Source: Bacteroidaceae bacterium
Lineage (GTDB): Bacteria; Bacteroidota; Bacteroidia; Bacteroidales; Bacteroidaceae
DNA: 32,423 nucleotides
NCBI GenBank assembly: GCA_024398665.1
Contig: JAKSIS010000026.1
Location: 1-32,423, forward strand
Direction of reading: 5' to 3'
Positions 17,842 through 26,533 of this stretch are shown here, in pieces (position 1 is the stretch's first letter; every line of letters begins with the position of its first letter). The position numbers and the translations under genes were made by a program. A model generated the notes under the pieces. It was given only the letters and a program-made list of their open reading frames with translations, did no database searches and was not told the DNA's origin.

Positions 17842-20163
17842 ATGACTGATTTGAGAGAGGAACTGAATGAGAGCCAGCGTGAGGCCGTCCTTTACATGGG
17901 CGGCGACTGCATGGTCATTGCCGGAGCCGGATCCGGCAAGACGCGTGTCCTAACATACCGTATAGCACACCTGCTTGAGGAAGGCGTGGAACCGTGGTCA
18001 ATCCTGGCTCTGACATTCACCAACAAGGCTGCAGGCGAAATGAAGAGCCGCATAGCGGCACAGGTGGGTGAAAACAAGGCCCGCTATCTGTGGATGGGCA
18101 CATTCCACAGCATATTCAGCCGCATTCTGCGCAAAGAGGCTGAAAGGATAGGCTACACCCGCAACTTCACCATCTATGACCAGACTGACAGCCAGAATCT
18201 TGTCAAGTCCATTGTCCGTGAAATGCAGCTTGACGAAAAGTCATACAAGCCGTCTGTGGTGCACAACCGCATATCCAATGCGAAAAACCGCCTGATAACG
18301 GCATCGGCCTATACAGGCAGCGCTGACATATATAAGAACGATCAGTTCCGGCACATTCCCATGGCCGGCAAGGTCTATGAAGAGTATGAACGCCGTCTTC
18401 GCCAGTCCGATGCCATGGATTTCGATGACCTGCTGTTGCAGACATTCCTGCTTTTCCGTAACAATCCCGATGTGATGGAGCAGTACGGGCAGATGTTCCG
18501 CCATATTCTGGTTGACGAGTATCAGGACACGAACTACGCCCAGCACTGCATTGTATGGCAGCTGACACGTCAGGGCGCCAGTGTCTGTGTGGTCGGCGAT
18601 GATGCCCAGAGCATTTATTCGTTCCGTGGAGCCAACATTGACAACATGCTCAAGTTCCAGAAACTTTATCCTGATTCCAAGGTCTTCAAACTGGAGCAGA
18701 ACTACCGTTCCACCCGCACCATAGTCGGTGCTGCAGGCAGTCTGATTGACAAGAACCGTGAGCAGATCAGGAAAAAGGTGTTTTCCGAAAATGAGACAGG
18801 TGATCCGATACGGGTACTGCGGGCGCATTCGGACCTGGATGAGAGCGAGATGGTGGTTAACAGATTGGTTGATTTGCATACGTTTCAGGATGTTCCATGG
18901 CGCGAAATGGCTATTCTGTATAGGACCAATGCACAGTCGCGGCCGCTGGAGGAGTCGCTGCGCAAACGTGGTCTGCCGTACAGAATATACGGGGGGCTTT
19001 CATTCTACCAGCGTAAGGAGATCAAGGATATCATTGCTTATTTCCGCATGTGCATAAATCCCAATGATGAAGAAGCGTTCAAGCGCATCATCAATTATCC
19101 CGCCCGCGGTATTGGTCAGACGACGGTCAGCAAAATCCAGTCTATGGGAATGGAAAGTGGCGTAAGCTTGTGGAACGTCGTTTCACATCCGGATATATAC
19201 AGACTTGACATCAATAACGGGACAGCACAGAAACTGGCGCAGTTCGTATCACTCATAGGCGGTTTCATTGAAGATGTGCAGTCTCTTGATGCAGGCAGAC
19301 TGGCTGAACGTATAATTGATGAAACGGGTATAATGCGTGAACTCCAGGCGGACCATACCGTTGATGGTGAGAGCCGTCTGCAGAATGCGCAGGAACTGCT
19401 GTCGAACGTGACTACATTCTGCCTTGACCGTCAGGAGGAGGGTGATGACAGACGTTATATGGTCGATTATTTGAATGACGTGTCCCTTATGACTGATCAG
19501 GACAATGATACTGATGAGGACATTGAGAAGGTTACACTCATGACCGTTCATGCCGCCAAGGGACTGGAGTTTGATACAGTGTGCATAGTCGGACTGGAAG
19601 AGGAACTGTTTCCCAGCAGCATGAGTTCCGATGACGAACGTCAGATAGAGGAGGAGAGGCGGCTCTTCTATGTTGCCATGACGCGTGCCCGCAAGCATCT
19701 GATGCTGTTTTACGCCATGCAGCGTTTCCGTTATGGCAGTATTGATGCCAGTTCACCCAGCCGTTTCCTCAAAGACATAGACAGACAGTATCTGAATATG
19801 CCCGCGGATGATGTCCGCCAGGCGTGGGTGCAGCGTTCTGCATTTGATGGGGATTCAAAACCCGTATTCATGCGCCGTCAGGAAAAGCCCAAACTTGAAC
19901 AGAGGAGCCAGCCGGAACGCAAGCCGTGGCAGAAGGGCAATTTTCAGGTTGTCACAGATACCATGCTGAACAGTGCCGCTCCGGTTTCACCGGGTGAGGG
20001 GAGCCTTCATGAAGGCAATGTAATTGAACATGAACGTTTCGGAATAGGAAGTGTCCTCTCCGTTGAAGGTGAGGGTGACAACGCCAAGGCCAGAATACGT
20101 TTCCTGAATTTCGGAGAAAAGACACTTCTCCTGAAGTTTGCCCGCTACAAGATCCTCAAGTGA
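17842..20163 (+). CDS. UvrD/PcrA-type ATP-dependent DNA helicase
   Basis: A 773-residue superfamily 1A 3'-5' helicase acting in nucleotide excision/mismatch repair and in clearing proteins from DNA. Motifs in order: Q-motif LNESQREAV, Walker A GAGSGKT (Lys33), TFTNKAAGEM, Walker B DEYQD (Asp225-Glu226), GDDAQSIYSFRGA, QNYRST, TVHAAKGLEFD and VAMTRARKHL. The C-terminus ends in the basic, beta-rich segment (ARIRFLNFGEKTLLLKF) seen in PcrA/UvrD Tudor-like tails. Length is normal and no motif is missing. Codon use matches the rest of the chromosome, unlike the following two genes. It is probably the resident housekeeping copy; choosing between the names uvrD and pcrA is not possible. Confidence 0.95.
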   Translation: MTDLREELNESQREAVLYMGGDCMVIAGAGSGKTRVLTYRIAHLLEEGVEPWSILALTFTNKAAGEMKSRIAAQVGENKARYLWMGTFHSIFSRILRKEAERIGYTRNFTIYDQTDSQNLVKSIVREMQLDEKSYKPSVVHNRISNAKNRLITASAYTGSADIYKNDQFRHIPMAGKVYEEYERRLRQSDAMDFDDLLLQTFLLFRNNPDVMEQYGQMFRHILVDEYQDTNYAQHCIVWQLTRQGASVCVVGDDAQSIYSFRGANIDNMLKFQKLYPDSKVFKLEQNYRSTRTIVGAAGSLIDKNREQIRKKVFSENETGDPIRVLRAHSDLDESEMVVNRLVDLHTFQDVPWREMAILYRTNAQSRPLEESLRKRGLPYRIYGGLSFYQRKEIKDIIAYFRMCINPNDEEAFKRIINYPARGIGQTTVSKIQSMGMESGVSLWNVVSHPDIYRLDINNGTAQKLAQFVSLIGGFIEDVQSLDAGRLAERIIDETGIMRELQADHTVDGESRLQNAQELLSNVTTFCLDRQEEGDDRRYMVDYLNDVSLMTDQDNDTDEDIEKVTLMTVHAAKGLEFDTVCIVGLEEELFPSSMSSDDERQIEEERRLFYVAMTRARKHLMLFYAMQRFRYGSIDASSPSRFLKDIDRQYLNMPADDVRQAWVQRSAFDGDSKPVFMRRQEKPKLEQRSQPERKPWQKGNFQVVTDTMLNSAAPVSPGEGSLHEGNVIEHERFGIGSVLSVEGEGDNAKARIRFLNFGEKTLLLKFARYKILK

Positions 20164-20168
20164 TTGGG

Positions 20169-20259
20169 TATTCCCCAATAAAAGTGTATTAACTGCGGTG
20201 TTATTCCCCAATAAAAGTGTAATAACCGTGGCATTATTCCCCAATAAAAATGTGATTTT
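20169..20259 (+). repeat. Three direct repeats with exact 33-bp period
   Basis: Copies begin at 20169, 20202 and 20235. Each starts with TATTCCCCAATAAAA; copies 1 and 2 agree over 25 bp except one base, and copy 3 diverges at its 3' end. The 8-bp segments between copies differ. Inverted partial copies flank the array: ATTGGG at 20163-20168 (overlapping the helicase stop) and TGGGGAATA at 20308-20316, just before the next start codon. The array lies directly upstream of a promoter-like element. Regulatory binding sites are the simplest explanation. Confidence 0.85.
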
Positions 20260-20260
20260 A

Positions 20261-20291
20261 TTGCGTATGTCATTATGTTTTAATAATTTCG
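20261..20291 (+). promoter_or_regulatory. Putative promoter of the two-gene island
   Basis: TTG at 20261-20263 and TAATTTCG at 20284-20291 have suitable spacing for a -33/-7 pair, with one mismatch to TAnnTTTG. Transcription would start near 20298, giving a leader of about 22 nt that contains the inverted GGGGAATAA copy. The third 33-bp repeat ends one base before the TTG. Confidence 0.42.
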
Positions 20292-20319
20292 CATTAGAAT
20301 AATTGGATGGGGAATAAAA

Positions 20320-21630
20320 ATGAAAAGAAGCATATACAAATCCCTGCTTGAATGGAAATGCAGTAAAAACCGTAAACCTCTTGTACTTGAAGGGGCAAGA
20401 CAGGTTGGCAAGACCTATATTCTTAAAGAATTCGGTACGCGTGAATATGACAACCTGATATATATCAACTGTCATAACAATAGCTTTATGCAATCTTTGT
20501 TTGCTACAGATTTTGACATGAAGAGGGTTGTCATGTCCATATCAGCATATTCTGGTCATAAGATTGTACCTGGAAAAACTTTTCTTTTTTTTGATGAGGT
20601 CCAGGATGCTCCACGGTGTGTGGAGTCTCTTAAATATTTCTGTGAGAATGCGCCGGAACTGCATGTGGCAGTAGCCGGGTCGTTGCTTGGCATTATCAAC
20701 CATAAGGATGAATCATATCCTGTTGGTAAAGTGAATACTCTTCATTTGTATCCAATGTCTTTCGAAGAGTTCCTATGGGCACTTGGTGAGGAACTGTTGG
20801 CAGATTGCATATCAAAATGTGATTGGGCTATGCTTAATCCGCTTGATGCTACAATTCAGAACCTACTGCGACAGTATTACTATGTAGGAGGTATGCCTGA
20901 AGTCGTACTAAGTTTTGTTGAAGAGGCTGATTTGAAAAAAGTGAGAAAATTACAAAATGAGATTCTTGATAATTATGACCACGACTTCAGCAAACATGCA
21001 GGTGTGGAAACGCAACGCATTAGAATGGTTTGGAAGTCTTTGCCGTCACAATTGGCAAAAGAAAACAAGAAGTTCATTTATGGAAATGTGAAGAAAGGCG
21101 GTAGAGCAAAAGAATTTGAAAAAGCATTGCAATGGCTGGTCGATGCTGGATTGGCGTATAAGATTCACCGTTGCATGTCTCCAACTGTTCCAATTACTGT
21201 TTATGAAGATGTTGGTTCATTCAAACTGTATGCTCTGGATATCGGATTATTGGGTGCTATGAGCAATATGCCAGCCAAACTGATGCTTATCAGCAATGAT
21301 GTTTTCAAGGAAGCGAAAGGTTCTTTTTCTGAAAACTATGTATTGCAACAAATTAAGTTGTTGGATGATATCTCGATATGTTACTCCAGTAAGGATAATT
21401 CTACACAGGAAGTGGATTTTCTTGTTCAGACTGACGATCGTGTCATTCCAATGGAAGTAAAGGCGGAGGAAAACGTAAGGAGCAAATCACTACGTAGCTA
21501 TATTGTCAATGATTATTCCGACAAGCATCTGAAAGGGTTGAGGTGCTCAATGAAACAGTATGTAGATCAGGGTTGGATGGAAAATATACCGTTATATTCT
21601 GTTTGGGCATTCCTTAAAAAACAGTCATAA
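20320..21630 (+). CDS. AAA-family ATPase with DUF4143 / PD-(D/E)XK-like C-terminus
   Basis: A 436-residue protein of the widespread AAA_14 plus DUF4143 family, whose role is unknown. Walker A is GARQVGKT (Lys31), Walker B FLFFDEVQD (Asp92-Glu93), and a sensor-like VAVAGSLLG follows. The middle region is helical, with HDFSKHAG and a winged-helix-like part. The C-terminus has FSENYVLQQI (Glu338), EVDFLV (Asp366) and EVKA (Glu379, Lys381), a spacing that fits a PD-(D/E)XK nuclease-like fold with the key acids kept. The ATG at 20320 follows GGGGAATAAAA, which serves as both a possible ribosome site and an inverted repeat copy. Codon use is A+T-richer than upstream genes, suggesting transfer. The exonuclease/helicase gene follows after 22 nt, probably in one operon. 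Confidence 0.88.
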   Translation: MKRSIYKSLLEWKCSKNRKPLVLEGARQVGKTYILKEFGTREYDNLIYINCHNNSFMQSLFATDFDMKRVVMSISAYSGHKIVPGKTFLFFDEVQDAPRCVESLKYFCENAPELHVAVAGSLLGIINHKDESYPVGKVNTLHLYPMSFEEFLWALGEELLADCISKCDWAMLNPLDATIQNLLRQYYYVGGMPEVVLSFVEEADLKKVRKLQNEILDNYDHDFSKHAGVETQRIRMVWKSLPSQLAKENKKFIYGNVKKGGRAKEFEKALQWLVDAGLAYKIHRCMSPTVPITVYEDVGSFKLYALDIGLLGAMSNMPAKLMLISNDVFKEAKGSFSENYVLQQIKLLDDISICYSSKDNSTQEVDFLVQTDDRVIPMEVKAEENVRSKSLRSYIVNDYSDKHLKGLRCSMKQYVDQGWMENIPLYSVWAFLKKQS

Positions 21631-21652
21631 CTTCTTATTGTATAGATTCTTT

Positions 21653-24600
21653 ATGTCGCTTTGGAGCAAATTGATAGGAACGATTGGCGGTGAGGTTTCA
21701 CGCAATGTTTCCCGTTATGCATTTGTTGATGTTGAGGTTGGTGTTAATGATAGGAAAGTTCATGATATTGGTGCTTTGAGATGGGATGGGGCGGTATTCC
21801 ATTCTGCAGACAGAACAGCACTTATTAAATTTCTTGAGGAAGTGGATTATATATGCGGCCACAACATAATCCATCATGATGCAAAGTATCTGTTTGGAGG
21901 AGAAAAGCATCGTTGGGCTTATGTGGATACATTGTACGTCTCTCCGTTATTGTTCCCGGAAAGACCCTACCACCATCTGGTTAAAGATGACAAACTTGTC
22001 AGTGAGCAGATGAACAATCCGGTCAATGACTGTGAAAAAGCTCGCAATTTGCTGATGGATGAGGTAAGCAGGTGGAATGCAATGCCGGAAACGAAGAAGA
22101 CAATTTATGCCACATTGTTGAATGATATTCCAGAATTTTCCGGTTTCCTTGAATTTGTCGGATCCAAAGTAGCTGCAAATACACAACTGCAAGAGTTGAT
22201 ACACAAAGTCTATAAGGGTAAGATATGTGAGCATTCCGATATCGCAAGTATAATGGTGAATAACAAACCGGAACTGGCATATGCGCTCGCTTTGATAGAC
22301 ACAACAGATTTCCGTTCCATAACTCCGGCTTGGGTTTTACATAACTATCCCAACGTTGAGCATGTTGTCAAGGTGTTGCGACATATCAGGTGTGGGGCAG
22401 GCTGCGAATTCTGTAATAGAGAACTGGATGTCCATTACAATTTGAAAAAGTATTTCGGATTCGACAAGTTCCGTACATATGAGGGGGAATCTTTGCAGGA
22501 AAATGCTGTAAAAGCTGCAGTTGAAGGCAAATCGCTGCTTGCGATTTTTCCTACTGGAGGTGGTAAGTCGCTTACATTCCAATTACCTGCATTGATGGAA
22601 GGCCGTTCGCTTCATGGCTTGACTGTGGTAATATCACCTTTGCAATCTCTGATGAAGGACCAGGTGGATAATCTTGCGGAAAGAGGAATTGTTGAAGCTG
22701 TTTCAATTAATGGATTATTGGACCCCATCAATCGTGCACTGGCTATTCAGCGTGTTATGGATGGTGATGTCTCATTGTTGTATATAGCTCCAGAGATGCT
22801 GCGTTCCAGAACTGTGGAAAAGATACTGATGGCACGTCATGTGGTCCGTTTTGTAATAGATGAAGCACATTGTTTCTCATCTTGGGGACAGGATTTTCGT
22901 GTTGATTATCTTTACATTGGCAGATTTATCAGCGACTATCAGAAAAAGAAACGATGCACGTCACCAATACCGGTATCGTGTTTTACAGCTACTGCTAAAC
23001 AGAAGGTCATTCAGGATATTTGCGACTACTTCAGACAGACTTGCGGTCTTGAACTTGAACTGTTCGCATCCAACGCTTCGCGTACAAATCTCCGCTATTC
23101 CGTTATCCATGCTGATACGGATGATGACAAGTATATTAAACTCCGCTCATTGATTGCTGAATTATCCTGCTCGGCTATAGTGTACGTATCAAGAACCAGG
23201 CGGACAAAATTGTTGGCAGAGAAGTTATCTCGGGATGGATATAAGGCTCTTCCATTCAATGGCCGAATGGATGCCGATGAGAAAATAGTCAATCAGGACG
23301 CTTTCATGACAGACAAGGTCCGTATCATTGTGGCTACATCAGCCTTTGGCATGGGAGTGGACAAGAAAGACGTTGGAATGGTGATACACTATGACATTTC
23401 CGATTCTCTTGAAAACTATGTACAGGAGGCTGGTCGTGCAGGTCGTGATCCAAATCTGGAGGCGCGGTGTTATGTGTTGTATTGTGATACAGATCTTGAC
23501 AAGCATTTTATTCTGCTGAATCAGACAAAGTTGAGTATAAGTGAAATTCAACAGGTATGGAAGGCTGTAAAGGATATGACCAGACAACGTATGCGCGCAT
23601 GTTGTTCTGCGTTGGAAATAGCAAGACAGGCAGGATGGGATGATTCTGTAACTGACATTGAGACGAGAGTACGGGTGGCATTGGCGGCACTCGAGCAGGC
23701 TGGGTATATTGTAAGGGGAAACAATGTCCCCCAAATATATGCGACAGGCATTACAGTGAAGAATATGGATGAGGCCAGAAAGCGTATTACAGAATCACTG
23801 CTTTTTGAAAGTGAAGAAGTTGATAAAGCTGTTCGTATCATCAAGTCATTGATTTCACAGAAAAATATAGCCAAGGCCCAAGATTCAGAGGCGGAGTCAC
23901 GTGTGGATTATCTGGCTGATATTCTTGGGTTGAGTAAAAGTGAGGTGGTGTCTGCTGTTGAACGTATGCGACAGGAGGGCATTTTAGCCGATACGAAAGA
24001 CATTTCAGCATATTTGAATGATGTTGGAGAGTCTGAAAACAAGTCAAAACGGCTTTTGGAACGATTCACCAGATTGGAACGTTACATTCTGAATAGAATT
24101 CCTGATAAGGATGCCCTTCGAATATCTTGCAAACAATTGAACGACAATGCCCAGAATGAAGGCATCAATACTGCGACAGAAAAGGATATACGTACGATAC
24201 TCTATTTTCTGACCGTCAAAGGATATACTAGAAAAAAAGAAGATAACGCTCACAATTTGGAAGTGGTACGTCAGTCGGATCTCGAAACGACAATAAAACG
24301 TTTTGAAAAACGCCTTGAGATATGCAACTTCTCTGTTGAATGGCTGTATAGACTGATGCCACAGACAACTGCTGTTGGTGACTCACAGAATAATGGCATA
24401 CAATTTTCCGTTGTTGAGTTGCTGAAAGATATACAGGCAAGAGGTCAGAGCCTGTTCGGAACACTTCAGGATGTCAAATTGGAAGATGTGGAAGAAGCAT
24501 TATTGTATCTCTCAAAAATCGGCGCATTGAAACTGGAAGGAGGCTTTCTTGTCCTTTACAATGCTATGGATATCCGTCGTATCAAAGACAGCAAATTGCG

Positions 24601-26533
24601 TTATAAACAGGAAGATTATCGTATGCTGAATGAGTTTTACAAACAGAAAATCCAGCAGGTCCATATTGTCGGTGAATATGCAAATCTTATGGTGAAGGAT
24701 TATTCTGCTGCTTTGCAGTATGTGAAAGATTACTTCCAAATGGATTATAGGCGTTTCGTATCGAAGTATTTCAAAGGTAATCGTGTTCAGGAGATTGAAA
24801 GGAACGTGACTCCTGAGAAATACCGTCAATTGTTTGGCGATTTGTCGGAGAAACAGATGGAAATTATCTCGGACAAGGAATCACGATGTATTGTAGTGGC
24901 AGCGGGACCTGGGAGTGGAAAGACACGTGTACTGGTTCATAAACTGGCTTCTTTGCTATTGTTGGAAGATGTCAAGCATGAACAATTGTTGATGCTTACA
25001 TTTTCACGGGCTGCTGCCATCGAGTTTAAACAACGGCTGATGGGGCTTATCGGTAATGCGGCACATTTTGTGGAAATAAAGACTTTCCATTCGTATTGCT
25101 TCGATTTGCTGGGAAGAATAGGCAATTTGGATGATTCGAAGGATGTCGTGTCACGTGCTGCTCAAATGATACGTGACGGTGAAGTGGAGCCCAACCGTAT
25201 AGCCAAGACTGTGCTTGTGATAGATGAGGCGCAGGATATGAGTGCGGAAGAATATGAACTTATTCATGCTCTAATGGCTGCAAATGAGGATATGCGTGTA
25301 ATTGCAGTAGGAGACGATGATCAGAACATATATGAGTTCCGCGGTTCAAAATCTACTTATTTGTCACAACTGCTTAATGTTTCTGATGGGAAGTTTGTGG
25401 AGATGACCGAAAATTACCGGAGTGACAGGCATGTGGTCAGTTTTGCCAATGCTTTCGTCAAGGGTATTCGTGATAGGATGAAGAACATGCCTATTGTTTC
25501 AATGAGTGGAGAGAATGGTTTTGTAGGTGTGACGCACCATTACTCCACTTATATGTTTGAACCGCTTGTACGTGAACTGATCGCTAATCGTGGCGCATCT
25601 TCTATTGGTGTGCTTACACAGACAAATGAGGAGGCTGTCATTCTTGTGGCATTATTGAGAAAGAATGGATTGCAAAGCAAACTGATTCAGAGCATGGATG
25701 GTATCAGGTTCTGGAATCTGATGGAAGTACGACAGTTCCTGAAGTATATTGATTCAGCTACACATACTCCTCTTATTCCTGATGATGTGTGGGAAGATGC
25801 CAAACGTAAGACATATGATGTTTATTCAAATTCAGAAAGCCTGCATTATCTTCAACGCTGCACCAGGTTATTTGAAGAGACAAACCAGGCAAAATATCTT
25901 ACTGATTTTAAGGAGTATGTTTTTGAGTCATCTGTTGAGGATTTCTGTGATTACTCTGGGGCTGGCGTCATTGTGTCAACCATTCATAAATCTAAAGGTC
26001 GTGAATTTGATGATGTCTATATGTTACTTAGCGAACCGCTGACATATAATGAGGAAGTGCTTCGCCGCTATTATGTTGGAATGACAAGAGCCAGACATCG
26101 TCTTTTTATTCATACAAACTGTTCTATGTTTGACGGTTTTCCTGCAGATAAGAAAAGCGTTGATAGGAATAAATATGATATGCCCGATGAAATTGTACTT
26201 CAACTGTCGCACAAAGACGTAAATCTGGGCTATTTCAAATCAAGAAAGAAAGTGATTCTTTCATTAAGGGCAGGTGAAAGACTGCGTTATGATAATGCTT
26301 TCCTGCTTGATGATAGGACAAATACGCAGGTTTGTCAGTTATCACAAAGAATGCAGGCGGAACTTGAAGAATGGATAGAAAAGGGATACAATGTTTCTGC
26401 GGCATCTGTCCGTTTTATTGTAGCATGGCGTGCCAAGGATGCTCCCAAGAAGGAGGAAGAACATGCAGTCCTGCTTGTTGATCTGCAATTGCGCAGAACG
26501 CAATTGCAGGATGATTCAGTACCGTGCCAGTGA
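21653..26533 (+). CDS. DEDD exonuclease–RecQ helicase–UvrD helicase fusion protein
   Basis: A 1626-residue multidomain DNA enzyme. Residues about 20-135 look like a DnaQ-type 3'-5' exonuclease: FVDVEVG (Asp26, Glu28), GHNIIHHDAKYL (Asp76) and VNDCEKARNLL (Asp126). A CX3CX2C cluster (Cys247, 251, 254) follows. Residues about 275-620 are a RecQ-type SF2 helicase: PTGGGKS (Lys305), DEAH (Asp403), TSAFGMGVDKKD and QEAGRAGRD (from 591). About 620-1060 seems helical/winged-helix. Residues about 1065-1500 are a UvrD-like SF1 helicase: AAGPGSGKT (Lys1090), DEAQD (Asp1191), GDDDQNIYEFRGS, TENYRS, HKSKGREFD and VGMTRAR. No domain looks broken. A TTG at 21638 is in frame, but the ATG at 21653 is preferred. 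Both helicase motors keep their ATPase motifs. Its end overlaps the convergent lipoprotein gene by 18 bp. The biological role is unknown; repair or anti-phage defence are both possible. Confidence 0.9.
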   Translation: MSLWSKLIGTIGGEVSRNVSRYAFVDVEVGVNDRKVHDIGALRWDGAVFHSADRTALIKFLEEVDYICGHNIIHHDAKYLFGGEKHRWAYVDTLYVSPLLFPERPYHHLVKDDKLVSEQMNNPVNDCEKARNLLMDEVSRWNAMPETKKTIYATLLNDIPEFSGFLEFVGSKVAANTQLQELIHKVYKGKICEHSDIASIMVNNKPELAYALALIDTTDFRSITPAWVLHNYPNVEHVVKVLRHIRCGAGCEFCNRELDVHYNLKKYFGFDKFRTYEGESLQENAVKAAVEGKSLLAIFPTGGGKSLTFQLPALMEGRSLHGLTVVISPLQSLMKDQVDNLAERGIVEAVSINGLLDPINRALAIQRVMDGDVSLLYIAPEMLRSRTVEKILMARHVVRFVIDEAHCFSSWGQDFRVDYLYIGRFISDYQKKKRCTSPIPVSCFTATAKQKVIQDICDYFRQTCGLELELFASNASRTNLRYSVIHADTDDDKYIKLRSLIAELSCSAIVYVSRTRRTKLLAEKLSRDGYKALPFNGRMDADEKIVNQDAFMTDKVRIIVATSAFGMGVDKKDVGMVIHYDISDSLENYVQEAGRAGRDPNLEARCYVLYCDTDLDKHFILLNQTKLSISEIQQVWKAVKDMTRQRMRACCSALEIARQAGWDDSVTDIETRVRVALAALEQAGYIVRGNNVPQIYATGITVKNMDEARKRITESLLFESEEVDKAVRIIKSLISQKNIAKAQDSEAESRVDYLADILGLSKSEVVSAVERMRQEGILADTKDISAYLNDVGESENKSKRLLERFTRLERYILNRIPDKDALRISCKQLNDNAQNEGINTATEKDIRTILYFLTVKGYTRKKEDNAHNLEVVRQSDLETTIKRFEKRLEICNFSVEWLYRLMPQTTAVGDSQNNGIQFSVVELLKDIQARGQSLFGTLQDVKLEDVEEALLYLSKIGALKLEGGFLVLYNAMDIRRIKDSKLRYKQEDYRMLNEFYKQKIQQVHIVGEYANLMVKDYSAALQYVKDYFQMDYRRFVSKYFKGNRVQEIERNVTPEKYRQLFGDLSEKQMEIISDKESRCIVVAAGPGSGKTRVLVHKLASLLLLEDVKHEQLLMLTFSRAAAIEFKQRLMGLIGNAAHFVEIKTFHSYCFDLLGRIGNLDDSKDVVSRAAQMIRDGEVEPNRIAKTVLVIDEAQDMSAEEYELIHALMAANEDMRVIAVGDDDQNIYEFRGSKSTYLSQLLNVSDGKFVEMTENYRSDRHVVSFANAFVKGIRDRMKNMPIVSMSGENGFVGVTHHYSTYMFEPLVRELIANRGASSIGVLTQTNEEAVILVALLRKNGLQSKLIQSMDGIRFWNLMEVRQFLKYIDSATHTPLIPDDVWEDAKRKTYDVYSNSESLHYLQRCTRLFEETNQAKYLTDFKEYVFESSVEDFCDYSGAGVIVSTIHKSKGREFDDVYMLLSEPLTYNEEVLRRYYVGMTRARHRLFIHTNCSMFDGFPADKKSVDRNKYDMPDEIVLQLSHKDVNLGYFKSRKKVILSLRAGERLRYDNAFLLDDRTNTQVCQLSQRMQAELEEWIEKGYNVSAASVRFIVAWRAKDAPKKEEEHAVLLVDLQLRRTQLQDDSVPCQ
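26483..26509. terminator. Perfect 11-bp inverted repeat at the convergent gene ends
   Basis: CTGCAATTGCG (26483-26493) and CGCAATTGCAG (26499-26509) are exact reverse complements around a 5-nt loop. The structure lies inside the last codons of the fusion helicase and just past the stop codon of the facing lipoprotein gene. It would form a stable hairpin on both RNAs. There is no U-run, so it may be a factor-assisted bidirectional terminator or a boundary mark. Confidence 0.5.

Noticed and set aside
18241-18879. Minus-strand open frame of 212 codons
   Set aside because: It lies wholly inside the UvrD-type gene and has no recognisable domain; it is a shadow of the high-scoring frame.
20169-20259. 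CRISPR-like reading of the three direct repeats
   Set aside because: The intervening segments are only 8 bp, there are just three copies, the third is degenerate, and no cas genes are present.
19987-20493. Minus-strand frame of 168 codons with an 11-residue repeat (TLLLGNN)
   Set aside because: The peptide repeat results from the 33-bp DNA repeats, which are a multiple of three. The frame overlaps the ends of two well-supported genes on the other strand.
22391-22414. Radical SAM motif in the fusion helicase
   Set aside because: CX3CX2C has the right spacing, but the flanking protein is exonuclease and helicase, with no TIM-barrel features.
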